A stretch of DNA of 64,000 nucleotides from Streptomyces sp. NBC_01707 (GTDB lineage: Bacteria; Actinomycetota; Actinomycetes; Streptomycetales; Streptomycetaceae): contig NZ_CP109190.1 in assembly GCF_041438805.1 (NCBI RefSeq), forward strand, positions 7,130,001 to 7,194,000, given 5' to 3'. This document shows, in pieces, positions 8,288 through 15,946 of this stretch (within the stretch, counting starts at the first letter, position 1; every line of letters starts with the position of its first letter). A program made the translations under genes and the position numbers. The notes below the pieces were generated by a model. It ran no database searches. It was given only the letters and a program-made list of their open reading frames with translations, and was not told where the DNA came from.

Positions 8288-9003
8288 GCGCGGACAACGT
8301 GACGAACGCGAGCGGCGCGGCGGGCGGGCAGGGCGCCACGCAGCGGGCGACCAGGGTGATGGTGGTCGACGACCACCCGATGTGGCGCGACGCCGTCGCC
8401 CGCGATCTCGCCGAGTCGGGCTTCGACGTGGTGGCGACCGCCGGTGACGGCCCGCAGGCCGTACGCCGGGCGAGGGCCGTCACCCCTGATGTCCTGGTGC
8501 TCGACCTCAATCTGCCGGGGATGCCCGGCGTCCAGGTCTGCAAGGAGCTCGTCGCCTCCCACCCCGGCCTGCGGGTCCTGGTGCTCTCCGCGAGCGGCGA
8601 GCACGCCGACGTACTGGAGGCGGTGAAGTCCGGCGCCACCGGCTATCTGCTCAAGTCGGCCAGTACACAGGAGCTGACCGAGGCCGTGCGGAGCACCGCG
8701 GTCGGCGACCCGGTCTTCACCCCGGGCCTCGCCGGGCTGGTGCTCGGCGAGTACCGCAGGCTGGCCTCCGAGCCGGCGCCCGTCGCCTCCGACGAGCCGA
8801 AGGCCCCGCAGCTGACCGACCGGGAGACCGAGGTGCTGCGGCTCGTCGCCAAGGGACTCTCGTACAAGCAGATCGCGGAGCGGCTCGTCATCTCGCACCG
8901 CACCGTCCAGAACCACGTCCAGAACACCCTGGGCAAGCTCCAGCTGCACAATCGGGTGGAGCTCGTGCGGTACGCGATCGAACGCGGCCTCGACGACGCC
9001 TGA
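8284..9003 (+). CDS. LuxR/NarL-family response regulator
   Basis: A 239-residue two-domain regulator. The receiver domain (about residues 22-140) has the acidic pair Asp29-Asp30 and phosphoacceptor Asp74 in 'VLVLDLNLPG', with the conserved Lys in 'YLLKSAS'. The C-terminal LuxR helix-turn-helix is 'LTDRETEVLRLVAKGLSYKQ' followed by the recognition helix 'ISHRTVQNHVQNTLGK'. It overlaps the kinase gene by four bases. Its targets are unknown; the adjacent phosphofructokinase gene is an obvious candidate, but no operator can be named. Confidence 0.9.
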   Translation: MSADNVTNASGAAGGQGATQRATRVMVVDDHPMWRDAVARDLAESGFDVVATAGDGPQAVRRARAVTPDVLVLDLNLPGMPGVQVCKELVASHPGLRVLVLSASGEHADVLEAVKSGATGYLLKSASTQELTEAVRSTAVGDPVFTPGLAGLVLGEYRRLASEPAPVASDEPKAPQLTDRETEVLRLVAKGLSYKQIAERLVISHRTVQNHVQNTLGKLQLHNRVELVRYAIERGLDDA

Positions 9004-9096
9004 GAACCAGGGACGCCGGGGCCGGCTGCGCCTCGGTGACGCCCTAGATCAACTCCGGTTTATTGCGCGGGAATTGACCTTCCGACCCATCCCTGA

Positions 9097-9110
9097 GTGA
9101 CCTGGATCAC
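9097..9110. promoter_or_regulatory. CRP-like palindrome upstream of pfkA
   Basis: GTGACCTGGATCAC fits GTGA-N6-TCAC, the half-site spacing of Crp-type operators. It lies 47 bases before the pfkA start. Streptomyces has a Crp protein that binds GTGA-type sites, but this single match is not proof. Confidence 0.35.
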
Positions 9111-9156
9111 CATTAGCGTGGTCGTAGCGAGCTCACTTCGGCGAAGGGATGCTTCC

Positions 9157-10185
9157 ATGCGGGTCGGAGTACTGACCGGGGGCGGCGACTGCCCCGGGCT
9201 CAACGCGGTCATCCGCGCCATCGTCCGCAAAGGCGTGCAGGAGTACGGCTACGACTTCATCGGCTTCCGGGACGGCTGGCGCGGCCCGCTGGAGGGGGAG
9301 ACCGTCCCGCTGTCCATCCCGGCGGTGCGCGGCATCCTGCCGCGCGGCGGCACCATCCTCGGTTCCTCGCGCACCAACCCCCTCAATGCCGAGCACGGTG
9401 TCCGCCGGATCAGGGACAACCTCGCCAAGTACGAGGTCGACGCGCTCGTCACCATCGGCGGCGAGGACACGCTCGGCGTGGCAGCGACCCTGTCCGACGA
9501 GTACGGCATCCCGTGCGTCGGCGTTCCCAAGACCATCGACAACGACCTCTCGGCCACCGACTACACCTTCGGCTTCGACACGGCGGTCGGCATCGCGACC
9601 GAGGCCATCGACCGGCTGCACACCACCGCCGAGTCCCATATGCGGGTCCTCGTCGTCGAGGTGATGGGCCGCCACGCGGGCTGGATCGCGCTCCACTCCG
9701 GGCTGGCAGGCGGCGCCAACGTCATTCTCATCCCCGAGCAGCGCTTCGACATCGAGCAGGTATGCGCCTGGGTGACCTCCCGCTTCCGGGCGAGCTACGC
9801 CCCGATCGTCGTCGTCGCCGAGGGCGCCATGCCCGCCGAGGGGGAGATGATCCTCAAGGACGGATCCCACGACTCCTTCGGCCATGTCCGGCTGTCCGGC
9901 GTCGGCGAATGGCTGGCCAAGGAGATCGAGCGGCGCACCGGGAAGGAGGCCAGGACCACGGTGCTCGGCCATGTCCAGCGCGGCGGCACCCCCAGCGCGT
10001 TCGACCGCTGGCTGGCCACCCGCTTCGGGCTGCACGCCATCGAAGCCGTCCGGGACGGCGACTTCGGTGTGATGGTCGCGCTGCGTGGTACGGACATCGC
10101 GCGGGTGCCGATCGCGGAGGCGACCGCCCGGCTCAAGACCGTCGACCCGGCGCTCTACGCGGAGGTCGGTGTCTTCTTCGGCTGA
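9157..10185 (+). CDS. pfkA: 6-phosphofructokinase (PfkA family, PPi-like active-site residues)
   Basis: A 342-residue PFK family enzyme that phosphorylates fructose 6-phosphate at C1. The N-terminal nucleotide loop is 'LTGGGDCPGLNAVIR', the substrate/catalytic motif is 'PKTIDNDLSATD', and the fructose-phosphate site is in 'EVMGRHAGWIAL'. At the phosphoryl-donor pocket it reads GGEDT (101-105) with Asp104 and Lys125, the pair associated with pyrophosphate-dependent enzymes; ATP enzymes have Gly104. The donor is therefore uncertain. The ATG at 9157 has a GAAGGGA site, and an ATG-like upstream extension to 9097 is rejected. The 2-hydroxyacid dehydrogenase gene follows after 67 bases. Confidence 0.88.
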   Translation: MRVGVLTGGGDCPGLNAVIRAIVRKGVQEYGYDFIGFRDGWRGPLEGETVPLSIPAVRGILPRGGTILGSSRTNPLNAEHGVRRIRDNLAKYEVDALVTIGGEDTLGVAATLSDEYGIPCVGVPKTIDNDLSATDYTFGFDTAVGIATEAIDRLHTTAESHMRVLVVEVMGRHAGWIALHSGLAGGANVILIPEQRFDIEQVCAWVTSRFRASYAPIVVVAEGAMPAEGEMILKDGSHDSFGHVRLSGVGEWLAKEIERRTGKEARTTVLGHVQRGGTPSAFDRWLATRFGLHAIEAVRDGDFGVMVALRGTDIARVPIAEATARLKTVDPALYAEVGVFFG

Positions 10186-10252
10186 GCGCGGCAGGGGTAC
10201 GGGCCGTATATTCGCGGCTATCCGGCCCGTACTCTGCCTATCGGGAGAAGTC

Positions 10253-11257
10253 GTGGAAATCCTGGCATTCGGTGTGCAGTCCGATGAGAAGCCGCTGATC
10301 GAGAAGGCCTTCGCCGGACAGCACGAGGTCCGTTGCCTGGACGTCTTCCTCAGCAAGGACACCGCGCCCATCGCGGCGGGCTACGAGATCATCTCCACCA
10401 GTGTCAACGCCGATCTGGGCGGCAGCGTGCTGCAGACCCTCGCCGCGGGCGGCACGCAGATGATCGCCCAGCGTTCCACCGGCTTCAACAACATCGACCT
10501 GGACGTCGCCGAACGCCTTGCACTGCGGGTCGCCCGGGTCTCCTTCTACTCGCCGTACGCGGTCGCCGAATTCGCCTGGACGCTCGCCATGGCGGTCAAC
10601 CGACGGATCATCCGAGCCGCGAGCCGAACCCGCGACTTCGACTTCCGCCTCGACGGCCTCCTCGGCCGGGACATGCACGGCCGTACGGTCGGCGTGGTCG
10701 GGACGGGCAAGATCGGCGAGGCCTTCACCCGTATCGCTCATGGCTTCGGGATGAAGCTGCTCGGCTGGGACGTGGTCGAGAACCCGGCCTGCGTCGAGCT
10801 CGGCATGACGTACGTCGAGAAGGAACAACTCTTCGCCGAGTCCGATCTGATCAGCCTCCACGTCCCGCTGCTGCCGGCGACCCGTCGCATCATCGGCAAG
10901 GACGCGCTGTCCCTGATGAAGGACGACGCGATCCTGATCAACTCCAGTCGCGGCGGACTGATCGACAGCACCGCTCTGGTCGCCGAACTGCGGGCGGGCC
11001 GCTTCACCGGCGTCGGACTCGATGTGTACGAGGCGGAGGCCGGGCTCTTCTTCCTCGACAAGTCCCTGGAGGGCATCGACGACGACACCCTGGCCCGGCT
11101 CGTCACCTTCCCGAACGTCGTCGTCACCTCGCACCAGGCGTACTACACCGAGGACGCCGTGGCACAGATCATCGAGGCCACCGTGCAGAATGTCGCCGAC
11201 TACCTGGCCCGCCGCCGCAGCGACAACGTCCTCGTACCCGCGCTCCGCGAGGACTGA
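10253..11257 (+). CDS. ldhA: D-lactate dehydrogenase-type 2-hydroxyacid dehydrogenase
   Basis: A 334-residue NAD-dependent D-2-hydroxyacid dehydrogenase that interconverts pyruvate and D-lactate in its closest characterised relatives. The Rossmann loop is 'VVGTGKIGEAFTRIA'. The catalytic Arg lies in 'INSSRGGLIDS', the Glu in 'LDVYEAEAG', and the catalytic His in 'VTSHQAYYTEDA', the His-Gln-Ala pattern of the LdhA branch. The GTG start at 10253 has GGGAGAAG immediately upstream. It lies directly after pfkA and may use the same promoter. It converges with trpE across a hairpin. Confidence 0.85.
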   Translation: MEILAFGVQSDEKPLIEKAFAGQHEVRCLDVFLSKDTAPIAAGYEIISTSVNADLGGSVLQTLAAGGTQMIAQRSTGFNNIDLDVAERLALRVARVSFYSPYAVAEFAWTLAMAVNRRIIRAASRTRDFDFRLDGLLGRDMHGRTVGVVGTGKIGEAFTRIAHGFGMKLLGWDVVENPACVELGMTYVEKEQLFAESDLISLHVPLLPATRRIIGKDALSLMKDDAILINSSRGGLIDSTALVAELRAGRFTGVGLDVYEAEAGLFFLDKSLEGIDDDTLARLVTFPNVVVTSHQAYYTEDAVAQIIEATVQNVADYLARRRSDNVLVPALRED

Positions 11258-11278
11258 GCCCCGGATCCCCTCCGGGGC
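11258..11278. terminator. Bidirectional hairpin between ldhA and trpE
   Basis: GCCCCGGA (11258-11265) pairs with TCCGGGGC (11271-11278) around a 5-base loop, midway between two convergent stops. Confidence 0.55.
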
Positions 11279-11295
11279 CCCGCCCGTGTCCGCCG

Positions 11296-13182
11296 TCAGC
11301 TGTGCACGGGCAGCCCCGCCAGCAGCTCGGCGACGATCGACGCCCCGCGCAGCGTCAGCACCGACTCCGGGTGGAACTGCACCGACGCGAACCCGTCCCC
11401 GCGCAGCGCGTGCAGCTCGCCGGTGGCCGCGTCCCGGCTCACCTCGATGGAGTGCGCGGCCAGCTCGGTGACCGTCTCGTCGTCGCAGCGTGCGGTGAAG
11501 CTGTTGTAGAAGCCGACGGTCTCCGGGCGTCCGAACAGCTCGATCCGGGTCTGCGCGCCCTGGTACGGCACGGTCTTGCGGACGATCTCCAGGCCCAGCT
11601 CCGCCGCGATCAGCTCATGCCCCAGGCAGACCCCGAGAAGCCCGTGCCGGTGGTCCCGGACCAGCTCGGCGGCGAACTCGCGCAGCAGCCGCATCTTCGG
11701 ATCGCCGGTGTCGGCCGGATTCCCGGGCCCGGGACCCAGCACGACCGGGCCCAGGTGCGCCCGGACGGTGTCGCGCAGCCCCGGCTCGTCGTAGCGCCGC
11801 ACCGAAACCTCCAGGCCCGAGGCGCGCAGCAGATGCGCCAGCATCGCGGTGAAGGTGTCCTCGCCGTCGATCACCAGCGCATGGCCGGACAGCTCCTGCG
11901 TACGCTCCTGCATCCGCAGCCAGAACGGTGCGAGCCCGTCCCGCCGGGCGTCCAGCGCGGCCCGAACCCGCGGATCGCCGGCCAGCCGCGGACGCGTGCT
12001 CTCGGCCCGTGGCCGCCCGGGACGCACCCCCAGCGCGGCCAGCACCCCGGCCGCCTTGGCATGGGTCTCGGCGACCTCGCTCGCCGGATCGGAGTGGCGT
12101 ACGAGCGTCGCCCCGACCGGCACCCGCAGCCGCCCGTCGGCCGCGATGTCGGCGGTACGGATGAGGATCGGCGAGTCGAGGGTCTGCGCCCCGCCCGGCT
12201 CCTGCCCCAGCAGGGCCAGCGCGCCCGCGTAGTATCCGCGCCCGCCGGGTTCGTACCGCTCGATGACCCGGCAGGCGTTCTGCACGGGCGAGCCGGTGAC
12301 CGTCGCCGCGAACATGGTCTCCTTCAGTACCTCCCGCACGTCCAGCGAGGAGCGCCCGCGCAGTTCGTACTCGGTGTGCGCGAGATGGGCCATCTCCGTG
12401 AGCCGTGGCCCGATCACCACCCCGCCCATGTCACCGACGGTGCACATCATCTTCAGCTCCTCGTCGACCACCATGGAGAGCTCCTCGGTCTCCTTGCGGT
12501 CACCGAGGAAGGCCAGCAGACTCTCGGCGGTCGGCCCTTCGGCGGGGTAGCGGTACGTCCCGCTGATCGGGTTCATCACGACCGTCCCGCCGGACATCCG
12601 CACATGCACCTCGGGACTGGCGCCGACCAGCGTCCTGTCGCCGGTGTGCACGACGAACGTCCAGTACGCGCCCCGCTCACCGGCCAGCAGCCGTCGGAAG
12701 AGTGCCAGCGCGTCGGCCCGCCCGAAGCCGGGGATCCCGCCCTGGAAGGTGCGCCGGACGACGAAGTTCGCGCCCTCGCCCTGTCCGATCTCGTCCTCGA
12801 TGACCCGCCGGACGATCCCGGCGTACTCCTCGTCCGGCACGTCGAAGGCCCCGCCCTCGACCCGCACGTCGTGGGTGGGCAACACGTCGAGCACAGTGGC
12901 GAGCGGCAGCTCGTACGTCTCGTCCGCGACCAGCACGGACAGCGGTGTCCCGTCGTCGCGCACGTCGAAACCGCGCTCGGCGATCTGCCGGAACGGCACC
13001 AGGGCGAGCGACGGGCGCGGCCCGACGGGCAGATCGGCGAGCCGGTCCACCTCCCGCACCCGGCCGATCAGGACCTCGACGGTGTCGTGATCACGGCCGG
13101 GGGTGCGCCTGCGCAGCAGCGCGAACGGCGGGCAGTCGTCCGTCAGGAGCCGCTGGACGACGAGCTCCGTGGGGTCGGGCAT
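11296..13182 (-). CDS. trpEG: Fused anthranilate synthase (TrpE-TrpG)
   Basis: A 628-residue fusion. The N-terminal ~420 residues form the chorismate-binding component: 'GANFVVRRTFQGG', 'YWTFVVHTGDRTLVGASPE', 'MNPISGTYRYP' and 'FAATVTGSPVQNACRVIERY'. The C-terminal ~190 residues form the glutamine amidotransferase, with the nucleophile in 'GVCLGHELIA' and the catalytic His in 'FHPESVL'. Together they convert chorismate and glutamine to anthranilate, the first committed step to tryptophan (or to anthranilate-derived products). The start ATG at 13182 has GGAAGGA upstream. It is preceded by a Trp-rich leader and a hairpin, and is divergent from DAHP synthase, so flux into and out of the aromatic pathway meets here. 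Confidence 0.88.
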   Translation of the reverse strand: MPDPTELVVQRLLTDDCPPFALLRRRTPGRDHDTVEVLIGRVREVDRLADLPVGPRPSLALVPFRQIAERGFDVRDDGTPLSVLVADETYELPLATVLDVLPTHDVRVEGGAFDVPDEEYAGIVRRVIEDEIGQGEGANFVVRRTFQGGIPGFGRADALALFRRLLAGERGAYWTFVVHTGDRTLVGASPEVHVRMSGGTVVMNPISGTYRYPAEGPTAESLLAFLGDRKETEELSMVVDEELKMMCTVGDMGGVVIGPRLTEMAHLAHTEYELRGRSSLDVREVLKETMFAATVTGSPVQNACRVIERYEPGGRGYYAGALALLGQEPGGAQTLDSPILIRTADIAADGRLRVPVGATLVRHSDPASEVAETHAKAAGVLAALGVRPGRPRAESTRPRLAGDPRVRAALDARRDGLAPFWLRMQERTQELSGHALVIDGEDTFTAMLAHLLRASGLEVSVRRYDEPGLRDTVRAHLGPVVLGPGPGNPADTGDPKMRLLREFAAELVRDHRHGLLGVCLGHELIAAELGLEIVRKTVPYQGAQTRIELFGRPETVGFYNSFTARCDDETVTELAAHSIEVSRDAATGELHALRGDGFASVQFHPESVLTLRGASIVAELLAGLPVHS

Positions 13183-13225
13183 GAGGTGTTCCTTCCGGAT
13201 GGAGGAACGGCTCCCGAAACGCAGA

Positions 13226-13250
13226 GAAGGCCGCCCCTCGGGCGGCCTTC
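13226..13250 (-). terminator. trp attenuator terminator hairpin
   Basis: GAAGGCCGCC (13226-13235) pairs with GGCGGCCTTC (13241-13250) around a 5-base loop. It lies between the leader peptide stop and the trpE start. It is the expected attenuator of the leader-peptide device. Confidence 0.75.
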
Positions 13251-13272
13251 GCGTGGTCTGTCGCGCGATGAA

Positions 13273-13329
13273 TCAGTGGGCCGCCGGATGAGCGGTCCAC
13301 CACCAGTTCTGATGCGTCTGCGCGAACAT
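13273..13329 (-). CDS. trpL: trp leader peptide with three consecutive Trp codons
   Basis: An 18-residue ORF reads MFAQTHQNWWWTAHPAAH, with TGG-TGG-TGG at its centre. It ends 23 bases before the attenuator hairpin and 90 bases before the trpE start. This is the arrangement described for the Streptomyces venezuelae trpE attenuator: ribosomes stall at the Trp codons when charged tRNA-Trp is short, the hairpin is disrupted, and transcription continues into trpE. It is too short to be called by gene finders and is easily missed. Confidence 0.85.
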   Translation of the reverse strand: MFAQTHQNWWWTAHPAAH

Positions 13330-13412
13330 GTTCCGCACTTTACCGGACGTCCACCGGCGCGGACGCGCGTCTCATCTGTTGAGCCTACGGATGAGCGCCC
13401 CACGAGACCCCG

Positions 13413-13428
13413 TAATGTTGTGGATGTG
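13413..13428 (+). promoter_or_regulatory. Promoter -10 directly before the leaderless aroH start
   Basis: TAATGT (13413-13418) matches TANNNT and lies exactly seven bases before the GTG at 13426. There is no Shine-Dalgarno sequence, which suggests that transcription starts on the initiation codon. A -35 match is not evident. Confidence 0.5.
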
Positions 13429-14778
13429 ACCGTGAACGCCAATACCTCCGTCGCCGGTGGCAACACCTGGCGAGACCTTCCCGCGGCGCAGCAGCCCGAG
13501 TACCCCGATGCCGAGGCTCTGCGCGATGTACTCGCGGACCTCGCGTCGTATCCGCCGCTCGTCTTCGCGGGCGAGTGCGACCAGCTGCGCGCCCGCATGG
13601 GAGCCGTCGCCAAGGGCGAGGCGTTCCTGCTGCAGGGCGGCGACTGCGCCGAGGCCTTCGACGCCGTGTCCGCCGACCACATCCGGGCCAAGCTGAAGAC
13701 GCTGCTCCAGATGAGCGCCGTCCTGACCTACGCGGCCTCCGTGCCCGTCGTCAAGGTGGGCCGGATCGCCGGCCAGTACTCCAAGCCGCGCTCCAAGTCG
13801 ACCGAGACCCGCGACGGCGTCACCCTGCCGACCTACCGCGGCGACTCCGTCAACGGCTTCGCCTTCACCGAGGAGGCCCGGGTCCCGGACCCGGAGCGGC
13901 TGAAGCAGATGTACCACGCATCCGCTTCTACGCTGAACCTCGTCCGCGCCTTCACCACCGGCGGTTACGCCGACCTGCGCCAGGTGCACGCCTGGAACCA
14001 GGACTTCGTGAAGTCGTCCCCGTCCGGTCAGCGTTACGAGGCGCTCGCCCGCGAGATCGACAACGCGCTGAACTTCATGAAGGCGTGCGGTACGGACCCG
14101 GCCGAGTTCAAGGCGGTCGAGTTCTACTCCTCGCACGAGGGGCTGCTGCTGGACTACGAGTCGGCGCTGACCCGTACCGACTCGCGCACCGGCCGGCTCT
14201 ACGACACCTCCGGCCACATGGTCTGGATCGGTGAGCGCACCCGTCAGATGGACGGCGCGCACATCGAGTTCGCCTCGAAGATCCGTAACCCCATCGGCAT
14301 CAAGCTCGGCCCGACGACCACCGTCGACGAGGCGCTCGGCTACGTCGAACGCCTCGACCCGGAGCGCGAGCCCGGTCGGCTGACCTTCATCGTCCGCATG
14401 GGCGCCGACAAGGTCCGCGACAAGCTCCCCGCGCTGGTCGAGAAGGTCACCGCCTCCGGTGCGGTCGTCGCCTGGGTCACCGACCCGATGCACGGCAACA
14501 CCTTCGAGGCGGCCTCCGGCCACAAGACCCGTCGCTTCGACGACGTCCTGGACGAGGTCAAGGGCTTCTTCGAGGTGCACAAGGGCCTCGGCACGCACCC
14601 GGGCGGCATCCACGTCGAGCTCACCGGTGACGATGTCACCGAGTGCGTCGGCGGCGGCCACGAGATCTTCGTGGACGATCTGCACCAGCGTTACGAGACG
14701 GCCTGCGACCCGCGCCTCAACCGCAGCCAGTCGCTGGACCTGGCCTTCCTGGTCGCCGAGATGTACCGGGACCAGTAG
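13426..14778 (+). CDS. aroH: Class II 3-deoxy-7-phosphoheptulonate (DAHP) synthase
   Basis: A 450-residue plant-type (class II) DAHP synthase that condenses phosphoenolpyruvate and erythrose 4-phosphate, the first step of the shikimate pathway. Recognisable blocks are 'PPLVFAGECDQLR', 'LLQGGDCAEAFD', 'IAGQYSKPRSK', 'LTRTDSRTGRLYDTSGHMVW', 'NPIGIKLGPTT' and the metal/substrate region 'DPMHGNT'. The length fits the family. The start is the GTG at 13426 (or 13432); a much longer open frame upstream is only an antisense shadow of trpEG. It is divergent from trpEG, giving shared control of aromatic flux. Confidence 0.95.
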   Translation: MTVNANTSVAGGNTWRDLPAAQQPEYPDAEALRDVLADLASYPPLVFAGECDQLRARMGAVAKGEAFLLQGGDCAEAFDAVSADHIRAKLKTLLQMSAVLTYAASVPVVKVGRIAGQYSKPRSKSTETRDGVTLPTYRGDSVNGFAFTEEARVPDPERLKQMYHASASTLNLVRAFTTGGYADLRQVHAWNQDFVKSSPSGQRYEALAREIDNALNFMKACGTDPAEFKAVEFYSSHEGLLLDYESALTRTDSRTGRLYDTSGHMVWIGERTRQMDGAHIEFASKIRNPIGIKLGPTTTVDEALGYVERLDPEREPGRLTFIVRMGADKVRDKLPALVEKVTASGAVVAWVTDPMHGNTFEAASGHKTRRFDDVLDEVKGFFEVHKGLGTHPGGIHVELTGDDVTECVGGGHEIFVDDLHQRYETACDPRLNRSQSLDLAFLVAEMYRDQ

Positions 14779-14800
14779 GGCAGTCACCGCAGGTACCGAT

Positions 14801-14849
14801 GTACGACTGTGGGGCACGGATCGATGTGATCCGTGCCCCACAGTCGTAC
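14801..14849. terminator. 22-bp perfect stem terminator after aroH
   Basis: The arms 14801-14822 and 14828-14849 are fully complementary, with a 5-base loop, starting 22 bases after the aroH stop. It is unusually long and perfect for an intergenic hairpin. A short GGGGCTTT follows. Confidence 0.75.
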
Positions 14850-14882
14850 CGGGGCTTTACGGGAGTGGAGCGCCGGGTAAGG

Positions 14883-14901
14883 TTAGGTTAGCCTCACCGA
14901 T
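14883..14901. promoter_or_regulatory. Iron box (DmdR/IdeR-type operator) before bfd
   Basis: TTAGGTTAGCCTCACCGAT agrees at about 15-16 of 19 positions with the actinobacterial iron-box consensus (TTAGGTTAGGCTCACCTAA). It is centred about 56 bases before the bfd start, and the adjacent genes handle iron storage. This implies iron-dependent repression or activation by a DmdR-type regulator. Confidence 0.65.
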
Positions 14902-14947
14902 CAGTCGGGACGGCGCCAACGATCGATCCCGTCGGGAGGTGAACCGC

Positions 14948-15286
14948 ATGTACGTCTGCTCGTGCTTCGGCATTACGGAGCAGCAGGTCAAGGAGCATGC
15001 GGACGCCGGGGCGTGCACCCCCCGCCAGATAGCCTCCGCCTGCAAGGCGGGCACGGACTGCGGCGGCTGTGTCCGCAGGATCCAGGCGATGCTGGGCCGT
15101 GGCGCGTGCGCACGTGGCGAGCTGCTCGAACAGAAGCTGACCCCCGGTGGTGTTCCCGAGCGGCCGCTGGAGCCCGGCGCGCCCTCCGATGCCGACCCGG
15201 GCAGGGCGCCGGGCATCGCCCCCGGCAGGACGCCGGGCATCGCTCCCGGAAGAGTCCCGGGCATCCGGCTTCCCGACGCGGCCTGA
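14948..15286 (+). CDS. bfd: Bacterioferritin-associated ferredoxin (BFD-like [2Fe-2S] protein)
   Basis: A 112-residue protein. Residues 1-45 form the BFD-like iron-sulfur domain with ligands Cys4 and Cys6 in 'MYVCSCFGIT' and the pair in 'GTDCGGCVRR'. BFD proteins pass electrons to bacterioferritin to release stored iron. Ordinary Bfd is about 65 residues long; here a ~55-residue tail follows, ending in a Pro/Gly-rich repeat (GRAPGIAP, GRTPGIAP, GRVPGIRLP). The ATG has GGGAGGT upstream. It sits behind an iron box and converges with bfr. Confidence 0.85.
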   Translation: MYVCSCFGITEQQVKEHADAGACTPRQIASACKAGTDCGGCVRRIQAMLGRGACARGELLEQKLTPGGVPERPLEPGAPSDADPGRAPGIAPGRTPGIAPGRVPGIRLPDAA

Positions 15287-15312
15287 ACCCAGGGCTCGGG
15301 AGGACCCGGACC

Positions 15313-15792
15313 TCAGCTGTCCGGCTGCTCGATCTGCTGCGCGATGTAGTGCGGCTCGCCGATCTTCTCGATCAGCTCCAGTTGGGTGTCGAGGTAGTCG
15401 ATGTGATGCTCCTCGTCCTCGAGGATCGACTCAAAGATGTTTGCGGACGTGATGTCACTCTTGCCGCGCATCAACTCGACGCCGCGCCTGAGGCGGTCGA
15501 TCGCCTCCACCTCGATCTGGCGGTCGGCCTGGAACATCTCCGTGACGGTCTGGCCGACCCGCACATGGAAGAGTCGCTGGTAGTTGGGTAGTCCTTCGAG
15601 AAGGAGAATGCGGTCCGTCAGCATCTCGGCGTGCTTCATCTCGTCGAACGACTCGGAGCGCGTGTACTTCGCCAGCTTCGTCCAGCCGAAGTTCTCCTGC
15701 ATCTTTGCGTGCAGGAAGTATTGGTTGATGGCCGTCAATTCGGCGGTCAGCTGTTCGTTCAGGAACTCGAGGACCTCGGGGTCGCCCTGCAT
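15313..15792 (-). CDS. bfr: Bacterioferritin
   Basis: A 159-residue haem-containing ferritin that oxidises Fe(II) and stores the mineral in a 24-mer shell. All diagnostic residues are in register: the ferroxidase ligands Glu18, Glu51, His54, Glu94, Glu127 and His130, and the haem-binding Met52. The length matches classical Bfr. The ATG at 15792 has GGAG upstream; an in-frame start at 15873 would add an unsupported tail. It is convergent with bfd, its expected electron donor. Confidence 0.96.
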   Translation of the reverse strand: MQGDPEVLEFLNEQLTAELTAINQYFLHAKMQENFGWTKLAKYTRSESFDEMKHAEMLTDRILLLEGLPNYQRLFHVRVGQTVTEMFQADRQIEVEAIDRLRRGVELMRGKSDITSANIFESILEDEEHHIDYLDTQLELIEKIGEPHYIAQQIEQPDS

Positions 15793-15946
15793 CGCAGAGG
15801 CTCCTTCCAACCGTGAACCGGGCAAGTTGGCCGCATCCTCGCACCGCACCCAGCCACCGTCCAGTAAGTACACGCTTAGTACAGGTTGCCCCGTATCGCC
15901 CCTGCCCTGGTCATGACCACCCCTGCCTGTCTGTCACCATGGAGTC

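Noticed and set aside
11296..13182. Possibility that the fused anthranilate synthase belongs to a phenazine-type secondary pathway
   Set aside because: The Trp attenuator, the divergent DAHP synthase and the absence of any biosynthetic cluster point to primary tryptophan synthesis.
10333..13425. Very long open frame on the plus strand joining the ldhA region to aroH
   Set aside because: It reads antisense to trpEG and out of frame with ldhA. Only the last 451 codons resemble a protein family (DAHP synthase), with a clear leaderless GTG start at 13426.
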